A DNA stretch of 64,000 nucleotides from Neckera pumila (lineage: Eukaryota; Streptophyta; Bryopsida; Hypnales; Neckeraceae), in assembly GCA_963969595.1 (NCBI GenBank), contig OZ018417.1, forward strand, positions 12,650,501 through 12,714,500, given 5' to 3'. Each line of letters begins with the position of its first letter. Positions within the stretch are counted from its first letter, which is position 1. The notes under the pieces were generated by a model. That model was given only the letters and a program-made list of their open reading frames with translations. It did no database searches and was not told where the DNA came from. The position numbers were made by a program, and so were the translations under genes. This document shows positions 23,179 through 35,215 of the stretch, in pieces.

Positions 23179-24952
23179 ATGCGAGGACCAAGGCAGCCGG
23201 AGCCGGTGAGCTTTGGCGAGTATTCCACGGGCGACACGGCCTGGCTAGAGATGGCGAATAACGTCGGCCGAGGCTACGGTGGTTCCAATGTCATGCTTAT
23301 GCGGAACGAGGGCTCCACCGACTTGTCCTTAGTTTCCATGCTCGCCTCGTGTTCCCCTCTTGCGCTTCAAGGTCTGTTGCTGCTGATGTTGTTCAGTTTA
23401 TGGAGTTTACTTTCATTTAAGAATTCAACCTTAAGAGAGGGATTCTGAGCTCCACATTCTTGAATTAGAACTAGCATTCACCTGTTCGGCGCTTTTGCGC
23501 TCCAAGGTCAGTAGACTAAACATAGTCGTGTTGAAGTTTTTCCACTTAAGAAGCCGTAAGACATGGATTTTGAGAATCTAAGCCTCACATTAGTCGTGTC
23601 TTCTTGAAGTAGAACTCACATTCACCTGTTAGCGTTTAATAGTTGAACGTGTCGGAAATGAAAGCGTTTTGTTGTAAAATTGAAGGATTATTTGGACAGA
23701 CTGTCTACTCGAACACTTTGCGATTTTGAGTCTTGCAATCACGGATGCTTGACTTATCTACGATCTAATTTTTGCTCGCGCATTGCGCAGTTCGAGGCAT
23801 GGACGATAGTCCTGTAAGTTGTGGTCCGAAGCGCGCCTACTATTCCATGTTTGAAACGTCGGGGGAAGATCCAGGGGATGAGGATCTTGGAGACGACTGC
23901 ACACAACATGTGGAGAAGAAGAGAAGGCTTTCGTTTGATCAGGTCAGATCACTTGAGAGGACCTTCGAGATAGAGAACAAATTGGAGCCCGAGAGGAAAA
24001 TGCAGCTTTCTAAAGAACTTGGTCTTCAGCCTCGGCAAGTGGCAGTGTGGTTCCAGAATCGTCGTGCTCGTTGGAAAACTAAGCAACTAGAGAGGGATTA
24101 CGAGGTACTGTCCTCAGATTTCAACCGGCTTAAAAGTGAGTTCGATGCCGTGCTTCAGGAAAAGCGAGAACTTCAGGGCAAGGTACTTAAGGCTTCATTC
24201 TAAACGTGTCTTTACTTACTACTAAAACACAGAGCTCTAATAGATCGTCGAAGTCTGTTTCAACGTGTCGGTTACTACTATCCTCTGTACGAGGCCTTGC
24301 CATTGACAATCTTGTTGAGCATTCATTGAAATCGTAAGCAGATCTAGTCCTGGATCTCGGTTGTAATTTTGACCTTTTTCGCAAGGATTAAATCTCACTC
24401 TAAAATATTTTTTAATTTTCAATGTAGACATTGCAAGTGTGATGATTTTATCTTGTGTCTTAACAGATGGAGAGTCTAACGGGAAAGGTACAAACGGCAC
24501 AATCGAACCCTGTCGATCTACACGAGAAACCCAAGAGATCAAAAACGGCGTCATCGCAGAAGACATGCGAGGCCTCTGTAAAGACGGAGAGGATACCTGA
24601 GCCTAATGCCAACAGCAAAGATGGACCTCCGGCGACGCCGGCATGCAATGGGGAGGGGACGAAGGAGACTGTAAGTGCCAGTAGCGAAGTACTAAATGCG
24701 GACAGCCCTCGCACAAGCAGTGACAACGGCGCACTCCTCCCGCTAGACAACATTAATTCCAGTTATCCTCACATGGTGGACTCCAGCATCATTCACATGA
24801 GTGACAACCTCTGCGACCAAATGCTTTCACCTCAAGCTTGCCAACGCCTGTCCGTGAAGCTTGAGGAAGGCTCATCTCGAGACGACTCTTGTAATTACAC
24901 ATTGACGCAATTGGATGAGGAAAGAGGCCTACCCTGGTGGGACTGGCCTTGA
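23179..24952 (+). CDS. Class I HD-Zip (homeodomain-leucine zipper) transcription factor
   Basis: A nuclear DNA-binding protein expected to bind CAATNATTG-type sites as a dimer. The model has three exons, 23179-23371, 23791-24182 and 24467-24952, with GT-AG introns. It gives 356 residues, and all junctions keep the frame. The homeodomain is at about 105-163, with recognition helix [13 protein letters not shown] (151-163). The leucine zipper follows directly, with heptad positions L164, L171, L178, V185, L192 and L199, and the second intron splits it after K195. No START domain or CPSCE motif follows, which points to class I rather than II, III or IV. The N-terminus (1-104) has a conserved-looking [11 protein letters not shown] stretch before intron 1 and an acidic run (90-100). 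The C-terminus is acidic/serine-rich and ends GLPWWDWP, likely activation-related. The ATG at 23179 is the first in frame; M24 (23248 region) or M68 in exon 2 are shorter alternatives. Individual gene identity within the class is not assigned. Confidence 0.93.
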
Positions 24953-25400
24953 CCTCGATCGGCATCGCCCTGTCTCAGCATCACAACGAGAGGCAACTGC
25001 CTCCCAAATTTAAACACCATTAATTTGATAGGAATGGTCCTGCTGTTGCAAGTCATTTCGAGGGATGCTAGATTGGCAGTCCGAAGAGACATCTTCTCAA
25101 ATCATTTTTGCTTACCAACCAGCTGCTCAAATAGAATAAATGGAGCCTCCAGCCAACTGCAAGTTACTTGCTCAGTAATAGTCCACGGTGTCCCAAATTG
25201 AGACTGGCTCATTCACGATCGACTTGGTCGATGCTCATCTATGTAAGTTACATAGAAATAAGCTCTAAATTCCTCATAGAGACTTCAGAGGTGTAGGCTT
25301 GTATATTTGCATAACTACGCTGTAACCTCAGTGCAAGTGCCGGCAGAAAAAAAAATTCCCTATAATAAAGCTTCGTGTTCTTTAATCCCCAAATTGCAGC
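24953..25400 (+). other. Probable 3' UTR of the HD-Zip gene
   Basis: Unique sequence follows the TGA at 24950-24952. AATAAA poly(A)-signal candidates occur at 25135-25140 and 25364-25369. The true cleavage site cannot be told from sequence alone. Confidence 0.45.
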
Positions 25401-27580
25401 AAGAGTCTCTTCCATCATCTCATTCTAATAAGTATCTCCGCTTCTCAGTGAGAAACTCAGAGAAAACTTGACCTCTGTCGACGCCTCGTGGTTCGCACGA
25501 AAGCAGTGGTGTTGCATGCGTACCACGTTTCTTACATCGAGCCGGATTTCAAGAGGGGCTTGATATTTCTTCATCTTCACAGCAGTACGTGAGCACTGCG
25601 GCTTTCGCATGATTTTCAGCCTGGATGCCGGAGAGCCAGTTTTACTTCGAGAAAGTAGTCAAACATAAGATGAATATTCTTGAATCTTGACAGTCAGATG
25701 TCTCCAGTTTAGGTCAATTCGTCAACGTTTAGCATCGCACGTGAACCGCCCAAAGCGGGTTTTAGTCCCATAGTTCGTTTCTTTTTACGAATTAGATTCT
25801 CACTTTCGGTAATCAAAGCTGTGCGACTTGGTCAGAACCGATTGACTTACCATCTCCGCGATGCACGGTGACTCTAGGGTCAACAACACTCTGTAGCTCT
25901 GGAATCAAGGCAATGAATCTGCGCATTTTAGTCTAAGAGTGTTTGTCTTATGCTACTCGATCGGTGTGAGCCCTACCATGCCATTTCCTACTTGTGTCTG
26001 TCTTGAAAAGTAACTGAAGATTTGCTTGTTCTGCAGAAAAGACATTCCAAGATTATAGTGCCAAGCTCCTCACGAACTCCCTAAAGGGTTATGCGTACTT
26101 TCTTGGAGGTCCAGGGATTACTGGCCCGACTACTTCACGAATACGAGGTTCAAGCGGCTTGTTCGAATTGTAAAGAGGGAGAAAGCTCTACTTGCTTCTG
26201 AATTGGTGATTGAATTTGTGGTACGAAGTGCCTGGAGATCTATGTCAATGTCCGGTAACTGTAATGGTATGAGCAGTTGCTAGGGCTTCACAATACTGTA
26301 TGGTCAATATTGTCGTATTGTCCAAGATTCAGCGTACGAAACGATACTGGAGTAATTCCGTCGCAAGCCTTGATTGTCGCGGTGATGCAGCAAATCATGG
26401 GCTTCTATATTTGCTTGTACGAGCTTGGAAGGGAAGAATCTTCTCTCCCTATGGTAAGTACTGTACCTCCACTGGCACTCCGCTACTGATTATATGCTTT
26501 GAGACTTGATCAGAGTATGAGATGTGGAGAAAGGGTTTCAATTCTTGCTGCTACTGTATATCGGATAGTCTGACACGACGGCTTAATTCTTCCCGGCCTG
26601 AACGGTTGTCGTCCTCTATTCGTGCTCGCCACTCTATATTTAGCTAGCCCATGACGCCACCTGCAAGTGCTAAGAGCATTTTAGGCTTTTAACTCTCTAA
26701 GTATGCGTGCAACGCATGAACGGCTCAACCTGCGCAGTCTGCCATTGCCAGACCTGTAACTTAACTTGAGTGCTCCCTCAGCTCGTACAAAGAAAACTGC
26801 AAGCGAAGGTTCTTTCGAAACTGCAAGCGTAGTCTCTATCTTTTATTACCGCTCGTACTACCTTCTCAGCTTTCTCCATCATCACTCTTGCCAGGTTCAA
26901 TTTACAGATGTCATTTCAAAGCGTCCTCAGCACTTTTTCCTTGCAGGCACAAAATTAAGAACATCACTCTCTTGTTAATACAACTGTTGGTGATCACGAC
27001 GTACATGTCTTTTTCAATCGCTTCAAGCAACCCGAAATTAGCTTAAGCGCGCCTTGGCAGGGAATGGAAGCTTAAGAGAGGAGAAGCGTCTACCGCCCTC
27101 GACCTCTGACCCACTTCATCGTCACGACCAGGTTGTGTACACTCCATCTTGAGGTTATTTCCGAAACCGATCTTAGCTTCAGTTTTAAATGAATGCTTGG
27201 TACATAAATGCGCGCGCGCGCTGTTCTCGAGCTACAATGATGGATCGGAATTGGTCTATCTAGCTGTTGCGAAAGTCGTGTGGCCGGGCATGAAGCGCAA
27301 GCGATCGAGTAAGGTGAAATCATTTTCTAGCTCTCCTTCAATTCAATGTTGACGTTTTCCCCTACCAAACCCTCTGACGAGCGCGCCGGCCTCGAGAAGT
27401 GTCTGGCAACGCTTATCATTGATTCTTGTCCGTCTGCGTTGTCTCTTCCCCACCCGATTCTGACCCGTCTCATCACGTACGTCGTCATCACCACGATGGG
27501 GGTTCTCCGGGGATTTAATGAGTCCCTGTGCCAGAATGGAGCACTCCGTGTTTTTTCCTCAATTTTATAGTGGGGATCTT
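25400..27580. other. GC-richer repeat-poor DNA with no recognised gene
   Basis: About 2.2 kb keeps the composition of the genic island but has no convincing coding frame: frames are 60-77 codons, overlap on both strands and show no known domain. It contains a (GC)n-like CGCGCGCGCG at about 27210. It could be a long 3' UTR, a non-coding RNA, or flanking regulatory DNA; the sequence does not decide. Confidence 0.4.
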
Positions 27581-27584
27581 TAGT

Positions 27585-27660
27585 GGAGTGACGAAGCTAC
27601 TTACACATCCATGGATGTGGATGCAACTTGCAAAATGTAGATGAAACATGACAAGATATG
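27585..27660 (+). repeat. Dispersed repeat H3, copy 1
   Basis: TGGAGTGACGAAGCTACTT and CATCCATGGATGTGGATG match 58276-58330 (TGGAGTGATGAAGCTATTT, CATCCATGGAAATGGATG). Short and without borders. Confidence 0.4.
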
Positions 27661-27813
27661 CAAGATATCTTTCACACCATAGCTCCAAACACCACAAAAC
27701 AAAGCCAGTGCACCCCTCCTTGCTGAGGGCTTTCCAATGGTACCAAGATCATGACCAGGGGACACATGGTCTAGGAGATATCAACATAACAAACAAAACA
27801 AAACAAAACCTAA

Positions 27814-27964
27814 TGGCCAATTTCATTAAAATGGTGGTATTCCAAGTGCCACTTTGATGGTGTGCCATTTTCACCATCTAGGACAGGTATAGATTTTAGA
27901 ACAGACGTTCTAAACTGTTTTCACGCCATTTAAAAAAATAGCGCCATTTTAATGAAATTGCCCA
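27814..27964. mobile_element. 151 bp MITE with 20+ bp inverted ends
   Basis: The left end TGGCCAATTTCATTAAAATG and the complement of the right end, TGGGCAATTTCATTAAAATG, match at 19 of 20. An ACCTAA / TCCTAA pair beside the ends may be a decayed target duplication. Non-coding. Confidence 0.6.
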
Positions 27965-28089
27965 TCCTAACTTAAGTTGTGGATGTTTGCAACATATAAA
28001 ATATGGATGAAATGTCTACTATTATTCCAAAAGTGTATACATTTATTCAAATGATAGTAATATCTTTCAAGATTGGGGTGCATTAATTT

Positions 28090-29010
28090 CTAAATTTTCA
28101 TGATTTTGTTTACAAAAAACACTTCAATGCTGTTATTTTTGTAAAAAAAGATACAATGAAAGAATACAAATTATTTTTGTGTACTCAACTAGAGGATCTT
28201 TGCATTAGATTTATATGAAATGTTTAGAAAAAATTTCAGACACCTAAAACATGTACATTGTAAGTTATTAGTGTTCAAAGTGAAAAGAATTTTGTTTTTT
28301 GTACCTCGCTTTATTAGGTTTTCAAACTTTGAATCTTGTTAAATTAAGTTTTTTTGCACTATAGAGTTTTGAGGTTCAAGTCTTTATGGTAGAAAAGTGA
28401 ATTGAGAGTCTAAGAAAAAATTCCAATTCTTAAAAATTAATTTTCATTTCATAAAGAATTATTAAGTAGAAGTAGGTACAATATAGAATAGAAAATTAAA
28501 TTGTTAATAGTTCAAATATAGATTTGAAACAATATCAACCCTAGCACTGGGATTGTTGTACAAGTAATTTATACCCCATGAACATTTTTGTTTAGAAAAA
28601 TGTTAAAATTGAGTTTAGAAACAAATCACATACAATCCTATCTCTTTTTTCAAAGAGATGCCCTAATTGCTTTAGGATCAAGACTCTTCATGACTTTGCA
28701 TCACTAGTCAATATGGAATGAATCAAAGATATGTAAATATAAATATATTCTATGGGAAAAATTTATTATTAACTTCTTTTTTTGAGTTTTTGCATTCTTT
28801 TCTTCTACAAGAATAGCATTGTGTGCGTATATAGGAGGTCATATTTTTTATTTGTAGGCACCAACTGAAATAAAAATTGTACTTCTAGAAACTTAGTTCA
28901 GTACCTTACCTTCAAGAATTGTGTTTCAAAAAACTAAAGTAAAATTTAACAATATTAGAACTTACCCAAAATCTTAAAAAAACATTATGTATCTTTGAAC
29001 CTTTAGAAAT
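28090..29010 (-). mobile_element. Degenerate piggyBac-like Y remnant
   Basis: Segments align with the inverted Y copy at 7863-8807: TTGCACTATAGAGTTTTGAG, GTGAATTGAGAGTCTAAG, TTATTAAGTAGAAGTAG, AGAGATGCCCTAATTGC, and CCCAAAATCTT near the end. Both termini are lost. Confidence 0.5.
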
Positions 29011-29125
29011 TAAGACAATTTTGTCTAGTATATATTGAAGAATTTATTGTTGAATATTTCTCCAATAACATCATATTGGTTACAAATAATAAATCACTCA
29101 CAAATATCATCAGGCTCCAAATGCT

Positions 29126-29211
29126 CCATCATAAGAGGAGTTTTGGGCCTCTAGAAGATTATTTCAAGGCTGTTCCCCTTGCTGAGAACCAACGCCCTGT
29201 TGTCAAAATAA

Positions 29212-29250
<39 letters not shown>

Positions 29251-29442
29251 CAAAATAATCAAACTTTTTTAAAATAAAAATATTAAAACAAATTAACATT
29301 TCATTTAAAAAATTCAAAACATTATTATTTAATAAAATTTGACGTGGCAGTCTCTTGACCATGTCAGATTGGAGTTCCTAAAGAGTTGTCAAAGTTCCCA
29401 CACTCCGGGAACTCGCAATCTTTCGAGGGCCCTAAAAATCCT
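29126..29442. mobile_element. Family D MITE, copy 3 (diverged)
   Basis: The left end CATCATAAGAGGAGTTTTGG and the complement of the right end (CATTAAAGGATTTTTAGGGC) are approximate inverted partners. The interior has the family order: GACGTGGCAG, GTTCCC and GGGAACTCGC near the right end, with a TAA repeat in the centre. Confidence 0.5.
29206..29250 (+). repeat. (TAA)n microsatellite
   Basis: About thirteen TAA units inside the family D element at 29126-29442. Confidence 0.9.
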
Positions 29443-29449
29443 TTAATGC

Positions 29450-31440
29450 TCCAAAATAGAAAGCCCGTTTTAAAAGTTTATAGTTGGTGACCATGAGATG
29501 TATTCTATTTTGGCACTTTTAGGGCCGTAATGGGTTTTTTTTGAATGCTACAAGGGATTATTCACATGCCACAATGAACATCTATCAAAAACAATTATAC
29601 AATTCATAATTAATTTTTTAAGAAATAAAGAGTAATCTACAATTAAATAACCTTAAAACATATTTTTATAGTTTGCTAATACACATGTGGCTTCTTTTTT
29701 CAATTGGTACATTTTGTTGCCTTTCTTGAAGTCTTTATAATAATGGTATTGAAGCGCAATAGATATGGAAATGTCCACTTTTAGTCATTTGGGAACTTAA
29801 CTTAAAATTGAACATATAGTTGAAACATGTCAGTTTTACAATAAAATTCATGTTGTAGTATGCAATTCCCACCACAAGTTAATACTTCAAATTTTTTGAA
29901 TTGCAGTATTATTTATTACTTGCAATGCTTGTTGGTATGTAATCATACAAAACAAAAGTTGATCTGCAAAGCATGACAATTAGAAGTTGTTCTAAAAATG
30001 TCAAGAAATAAATCACAAATTTATAGTCACTAGAGCTTGTCCAAAATACAATATGCATACTTTATGAGCAACTTCAACATAAAATAATTATTTTCTTGAA
30101 TTAAATTGCTAGTCTCTTACAATACTCTATTTTGGACTTCAAAAAGCTTTCAAGGTTAGTGTTAATAAATCTTTTACATGCAAACACATCTATAACAAAA
30201 TTGAAGAGGTTTTGTAATTATATTCATTTGTTTTATTAAAGTTGTCTAAGTTAATAATAAATTGTTGAAAAACTCCCATTGTAGTAGTTGAGGACAAATG
30301 ATGTTAATGTATGAGCATGCATGGAAATGCAAGCATTTGAGCGTAACCTTTAAACGACGAGGAGGCCATTCTGTGTGGCCGATGAATGATAGAGAATCAA
30401 ACTGTATAGGATGGAAATGCAATCATTCATCCTCGGAATTTGTTGTGAAAAGGAGAGATCTTCTACAGTAGCTTGACTTCCAATAGATACATTTGGATTT
30501 TTTAATGTAGATGATGTCACACGGTAATGAAAAAGGATGATCTCTAGGGTCACCCCTTCATCCTTTAAGGGTTAAACATAGGTAGAAGTAGATATCTAAC
30601 AACCATTGAAAATTATACTATAGGTATCTATAACATAGTTATATTATAATCATGAAAGGTTTCTATAATATAGACACCTATAATGTAGGCGTATAGTCTT
30701 TTAGGCTCATGGACTCACATTTCTAGACTCATAAAATTGCAACCCTCAATTAAAGACTGGATTTTTTTGAAAAATATTTGTTGATCAATAGAAAGGGATG
30801 CATAGTTTTAAATAAATAAATTTTGGGTTTAATGTGCAACTTAACTAATTCACTGTAACTTTTTTTTTATATTAGTTGAGGTTGATTTTTAAAAATAATA
30901 ATTGACTATCAATTTTTACAAAATTGAAATTGAAATTACAATCCTTACAAATGGTCTATGCTAAAAGATAATAATAGTAATTTAAAATAGTAATTTAAAA
31001 TCTATTAAATATTTTGTAGAACACATTGATATTTGAAAATTGTTTCATTAATTTTTATCCTTTTTTCAAAAGTTTAGAATATTCCAATGCTGCCATTTAT
31101 AAATTAAAATAACATGTTATTTGATACAAACTTTTTGTTGACTAGGAAAATAGAAAATAGAGAATAAATTAGATTAAAAAGGAAGTTAGAAGTTGAAGTT
31201 TTTCCTTTTTTATACAAGTATGATTTTATCCTATTTACCATATAATAAGAATTATGTAATACATTAGTAAAATGACATTAAAGCTTACATAGTATATTGG
31301 TAGTAATTTTATGATATACTGACCTCTTTTTGTTGATCATTTTGTACATGTTCGTTCAAAAATTGGCTAATTTTATTTTAAAGCCATCCGCCCTTGATTT
31401 GAAGGTTATGAACACTGTTGGGCGTGAATCAAGTTTGCAG
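29450..31440. other. AT-rich intergenic DNA with one weak TTAA-type candidate
   Basis: No gene supported. At about 30347-30571, CCTTTAAACGACGAGG and the complement of the right side (CCCTTAAAGGATGAAG) face each other, with TTAA at 30572-30575 on the right and GTAA on the left. It might be a small TTAA-type MITE, but the evidence is weak. Confidence 0.3.
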
Positions 31441-31445
31441 CAGGG

Positions 31446-32143
31446 AATGCAAGATACACCTATACTATTTTGCGTCATACCTTGCATTTAGTTTTGTTTT
31501 TTGGCCATAACTTTTGCATTTTGGCTCCAAATGACTCAAAATTTATAGGTCAAGTACACATGACTATTATACATGTTGCAAAAAAAATTGGTGATTTAAA
31601 AAAATAATTTATTGTCCAAAAATAGCCCCCGGTTTTATGTCACACTTGCCAATTTGGAGTTTTTTAATACTATTTAGTATCCCAAAAAATAAATTTTGAG
31701 ATGAAATTTGGAGTAGATGGTCTTTTAGTAGATTTGTAGCTATTGCTCAAAGGAATTCTAAAAATAATTAATTGTGTGTGGTGTAGAAGTCCACAAAGTG
31801 CGCTTCTTTCTGCTTGCATTTTGTAACATATAAAATATTATTTTGGAGTTTTTTTGGGTGAAAGACCATTTCTATAGAGTTTATACAAATGGCCAATTGT
31901 TTTATTAACTAATTAAAACATCAAAGTATCCATTTTCTTGAGATCTGGCACTTTTCTAGTTTTTTTACTTAGATAAATTTTTTTATGAATTTCCTTTGGT
32001 GTTTACCTTCATTTTAAAGGCACATACATTAGCCATATCTTTTAATTTTTTAATTATATTTTAGTTTAGTTTTAAATTACAGCAGAAAAAAAATGATGAG
32101 TACTGTCAAAACGCAACAAAATCGGCAGGTGTTTCTTGCATTC
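31446..32143. repeat. Inverted-end repeat, about 700 bp apart
   Basis: AATGCAAGATACACCT at 31447 and AGGTGTTTCTTGCATT at about 32127 are inverted with one mismatch. This looks like a MITE or transposon with short ends. I could not define a target duplication, and no other copy was noticed in the window. Confidence 0.45.
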
Positions 32144-32526
32144 ACCTAGCATACCAGTTGCGTACTTGTTTACAAACTTGAATGGTATCATTAAGAAAAA
32201 GGATATTGGGGTTGAAAGTCATTTCAGTTGATTGAAACTATTATCAATATTAACATGAATTCTGTATTTCTATCAATGCACTAGTATAAAGTGAACCTCT
32301 AAAGTTTGTATACCTGTTTGTTATACACAATGGTATCACTTAATTTTAAAAGAAATAGAATGAATGAAATTTAATCCAAGTTTGACTTTGAATGTGTTGT
32401 TGATATACAATAAATGAAAAGCAAGGGTTAATAAAAGACAATCTAAAAATAGAAATGAAGTGAAATATATTTGAAAGTATCTCAAAAAATCTAGTTGTTT
32501 CAATCTCTTCTTCAATCTAGTCTTCA

Positions 32527-33739
32527 CCCCTAAAAGATCGGCATGCATTTTTTGGTTGTGTAGAAATTTTGGGCAGGTCAGTGTGCCTAGAGATTTCTAT
32601 ATTTTTGGCCCAAATTTTAATAGAAGGTGGGCGCAAGGAATATCTTTCATATGCACTAAATTTCATGACATTTGAAAATGTGACTCAAAAGTTATGGCCT
32701 AATATGTTACGTTTTTTCATAACTAAATAGTTCGGGCATATAAAAAAAATCACATTTTTCAAAATAAATAAACTGAAATTGGTTTCCTAGAGTTATATAT
32801 ATGTGGAAAGCTTTTCATCATCCCATTTGGATTAATGAGTCAAAAGTTATGAAGATTTCTAGTTTGTGGGCAATTATGGATTCTCTACTCTATAATAAAC
32901 TATGAAGTCATTTATCTTACTCAATTTTCAACATTTTTTGAAAAAAACAAAATCGTAGGATGTAGATTATTTGTTACAACATTGCAACCATTGGAATTGG
33001 CATTTTTCAGTGCTATAATTAAATTCTTGACAATTTAGTATTTTGAATCATTTTCTACTGCTATCTACTTACTATTTTTTTTCTATATGTTGGACAATTC
33101 CAAATGAAGTGAAATTTTTCAAGCATGTAGCCAACTTGTATAGGAAAAAAATTCAAAGAAGCACCATCATTTTTTCATCAAAAAGTGAGATTGTGAAGTC
33201 ATTAGATGAGATTCGGGGGTCTTGGAGGACACCGAGTTCCCCTGCTGTCTGCTGCATTTCCAGACTGCGGAAACGCATTAGCAGCAGCTGGCTGACGTGG
33301 TCAAGCGACTGCCACGTCATTTTTTGAAAAAAAAAAATTGCTTAAAATGATATTTTGGTTAAAATTTTTTTATTTTTTTTTTGAATTTTTTGAATTTTTT
33401 TTTTTTTGACACACCCGTACCGGCGTTCACTGAATCTGAGTAGATCAGGGAACAGGCCTGAAACGGCCCTCCAAGACCCAAAAATACCATCTAATGGCAA
33501 TTGCCTTGTTTTTTGCAGGGCCAAAAACATGATTTCTGTGAACTTGAATGTTTATATCTTGCAATCTACAAGGTGGAAATGTCTAAATTTTTTACCATAG
33601 TTCTCAAGTCAGCATGATCCTACAAGATCCTACGGTTACATGTGTCAAAAAAAGTCTTTTTTCAAAAATTGGATACTTGTACTAGAAATGGCAGTTTTTG
33701 AGCGTTTTCGATGAAAACATAGTCATGGAACTTTAGGGG
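32527..33739 (+). mobile_element. piggyBac-like MITE X (P7) with a nested family D element
   Basis: The left end CCCCTAAAAGATC follows TTCA (32523-32526, one base off TTAA) and the right end AACTTTAGGGG precedes TTAA at 33740-33743. It carries the family D MITE 33200-33496. Removing that 297 bp leaves 916 bp, the usual X length. X landmarks flank the insert: ATATATATGTGGAAAGC and TTGGAATTGGCATTTTTCA on the left, GCAGGGCCAAAAACATG and CCTACGGTTACATGTGTC on the right. Confidence 0.75.
33200..33496. mobile_element. Family D MITE, copy 2, nested in P7
   Basis: Inverted ends CATTAGATGAGATTCGGGGG and the complement of TTTTTGGGTATT-type sequence ending CATCTAATG; GGGTCTTGGAGG / CCTCCAAGACCC also pair. 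The interior has GACGTGG, CCACGTCA and a long T/A tract. It interrupts the X landmark GTGAAGTGCAGCTGCC after GTGAAGT. No clear target duplication at this junction. Confidence 0.75.
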
Positions 33740-33744
33740 TTAAT

Positions 33745-35212
33745 GATATTCTTTGTACTCTTTAGTTTCATTGATGGTACTAATATGCACTTCAGTTTAT
33801 GAAAATTGAAACCTCCAAGCTCGTTACCTACCATGATACTTCCCAGGATAGTTATTGCTACATCACTATTTTTGCCGCATCGCATCCATAATCATGCCCA
33901 ACATTGGTCATGACAAGCGTAAAGATCCCAAAGAGGTGGGTGGTGAGAAGAAGTACTCAAAATATAGAGTTTGTAAAAGCAATTTGGTACTTCAACTAGC
34001 AAAAAATAGAGCTTGGAGAACCGAACTATAGTATTCCATTTTCTACACATTAGATATACACATGGTCCTTTAGCACATACCTACAGTATTCTAATTCTGT
34101 GCCACAAGATCTCTTCTCTATTAGCTATTGCATTTGCAGCTTGTATATTTAAATACAAAACAAAATGCCAAATTGTCATAATTATGTGTTTGTTGTGCAC
34201 CGAGTCATAGAAGTACGGTCATAGAAATGTCTTGGCCTTTAATTCAATCATCTTGATTGGTTTTCATTTGCTATTCTTCCATTTGAATCCCTTAATAGAC
34301 ATGCTTTTTCCTTACATTGTATATATTAGATATACCACGCATATCATACATGAGGGTCAAATTTTATAAGGAAATACCAAAATGAAACTTCCCAATGAAA
34401 TTTTTAAAGGTCTACTTACCCTAAATCAATCACAAAATGACACATGTGTGACAATTTTCGACAAAAGATACTTAATTTATGTTGAATCTAACCCTCTTGT
34501 AAGGTACTAAATGCAATGTTTTCAGGAAAGTGATTTATTTTAAATTTTAAGAGGGAATATTTGACAATAGATTCCCCTATTTTTGATGAGTGGCATCTCT
34601 CAATTGCTACAAAATCTAGGGACAATATTGCTCTACAATGAATGAGTTTACACACTTTGGAGGAATTGTATGTGTTTACATCCACATTTTCTATATTTCG
34701 TCCATATCAATTGATATAAAGGTAGGCACCCCCAAATGCGCCACTAACTCTAAACCGCCATCTTTACTTTGATTACATCTCCAAAATCAATATGGAAGAA
34801 ACTGTTTTAAAACCAAATTGTATTCCTTCCTAACTTTTGCATACGGTATCCAAATGTTGCATTCATTGGTGCATTGGAACCTCCTTTCACTTGCCAATAA
34901 GAAAATACAAAAATTTGACTAGTCTAATAATAGTAATTAGGCAACAGGAGCAACTGAAAAAGTGTCGGTTCTGGAGGTATCCACCTTAAATAACTTCACC
35001 ACCACGTCCACTGCAGATCACTTTGTCAGTTGCCTTAAAAACAATGAAAAAAGCAACACTCTTACTGCACGTACCAACCATACTGGACAGTCTTCTGGCA
35101 AGAATGCTACAGTCAATATATTCAATTAATTGCACAATAATATACTTTCAATTAGTGTGGCAGACAGACTGTAGAGGTATGACTCAACTTTTGGAGGTAA
35201 ACTTAGGGCCGC
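33745..35212. other. AT-rich intergenic DNA
   Basis: No supported gene or transposon boundary. The 34780-34930 part resembles 19960-20060 (TCCTAACTTTTGCATACGGT, ATCCAAATGTTGCATTCATT) and so is another dispersed repeat. Confidence 0.45.
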
Positions 35213-35215
35213 TTT

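Noticed and set aside
33200..33496. TC...CTAA ends of the family D insert as a Helitron
   Set aside because: Helitrons lack inverted ends and insert between A and T; this insert has clear inverted termini and a different site.
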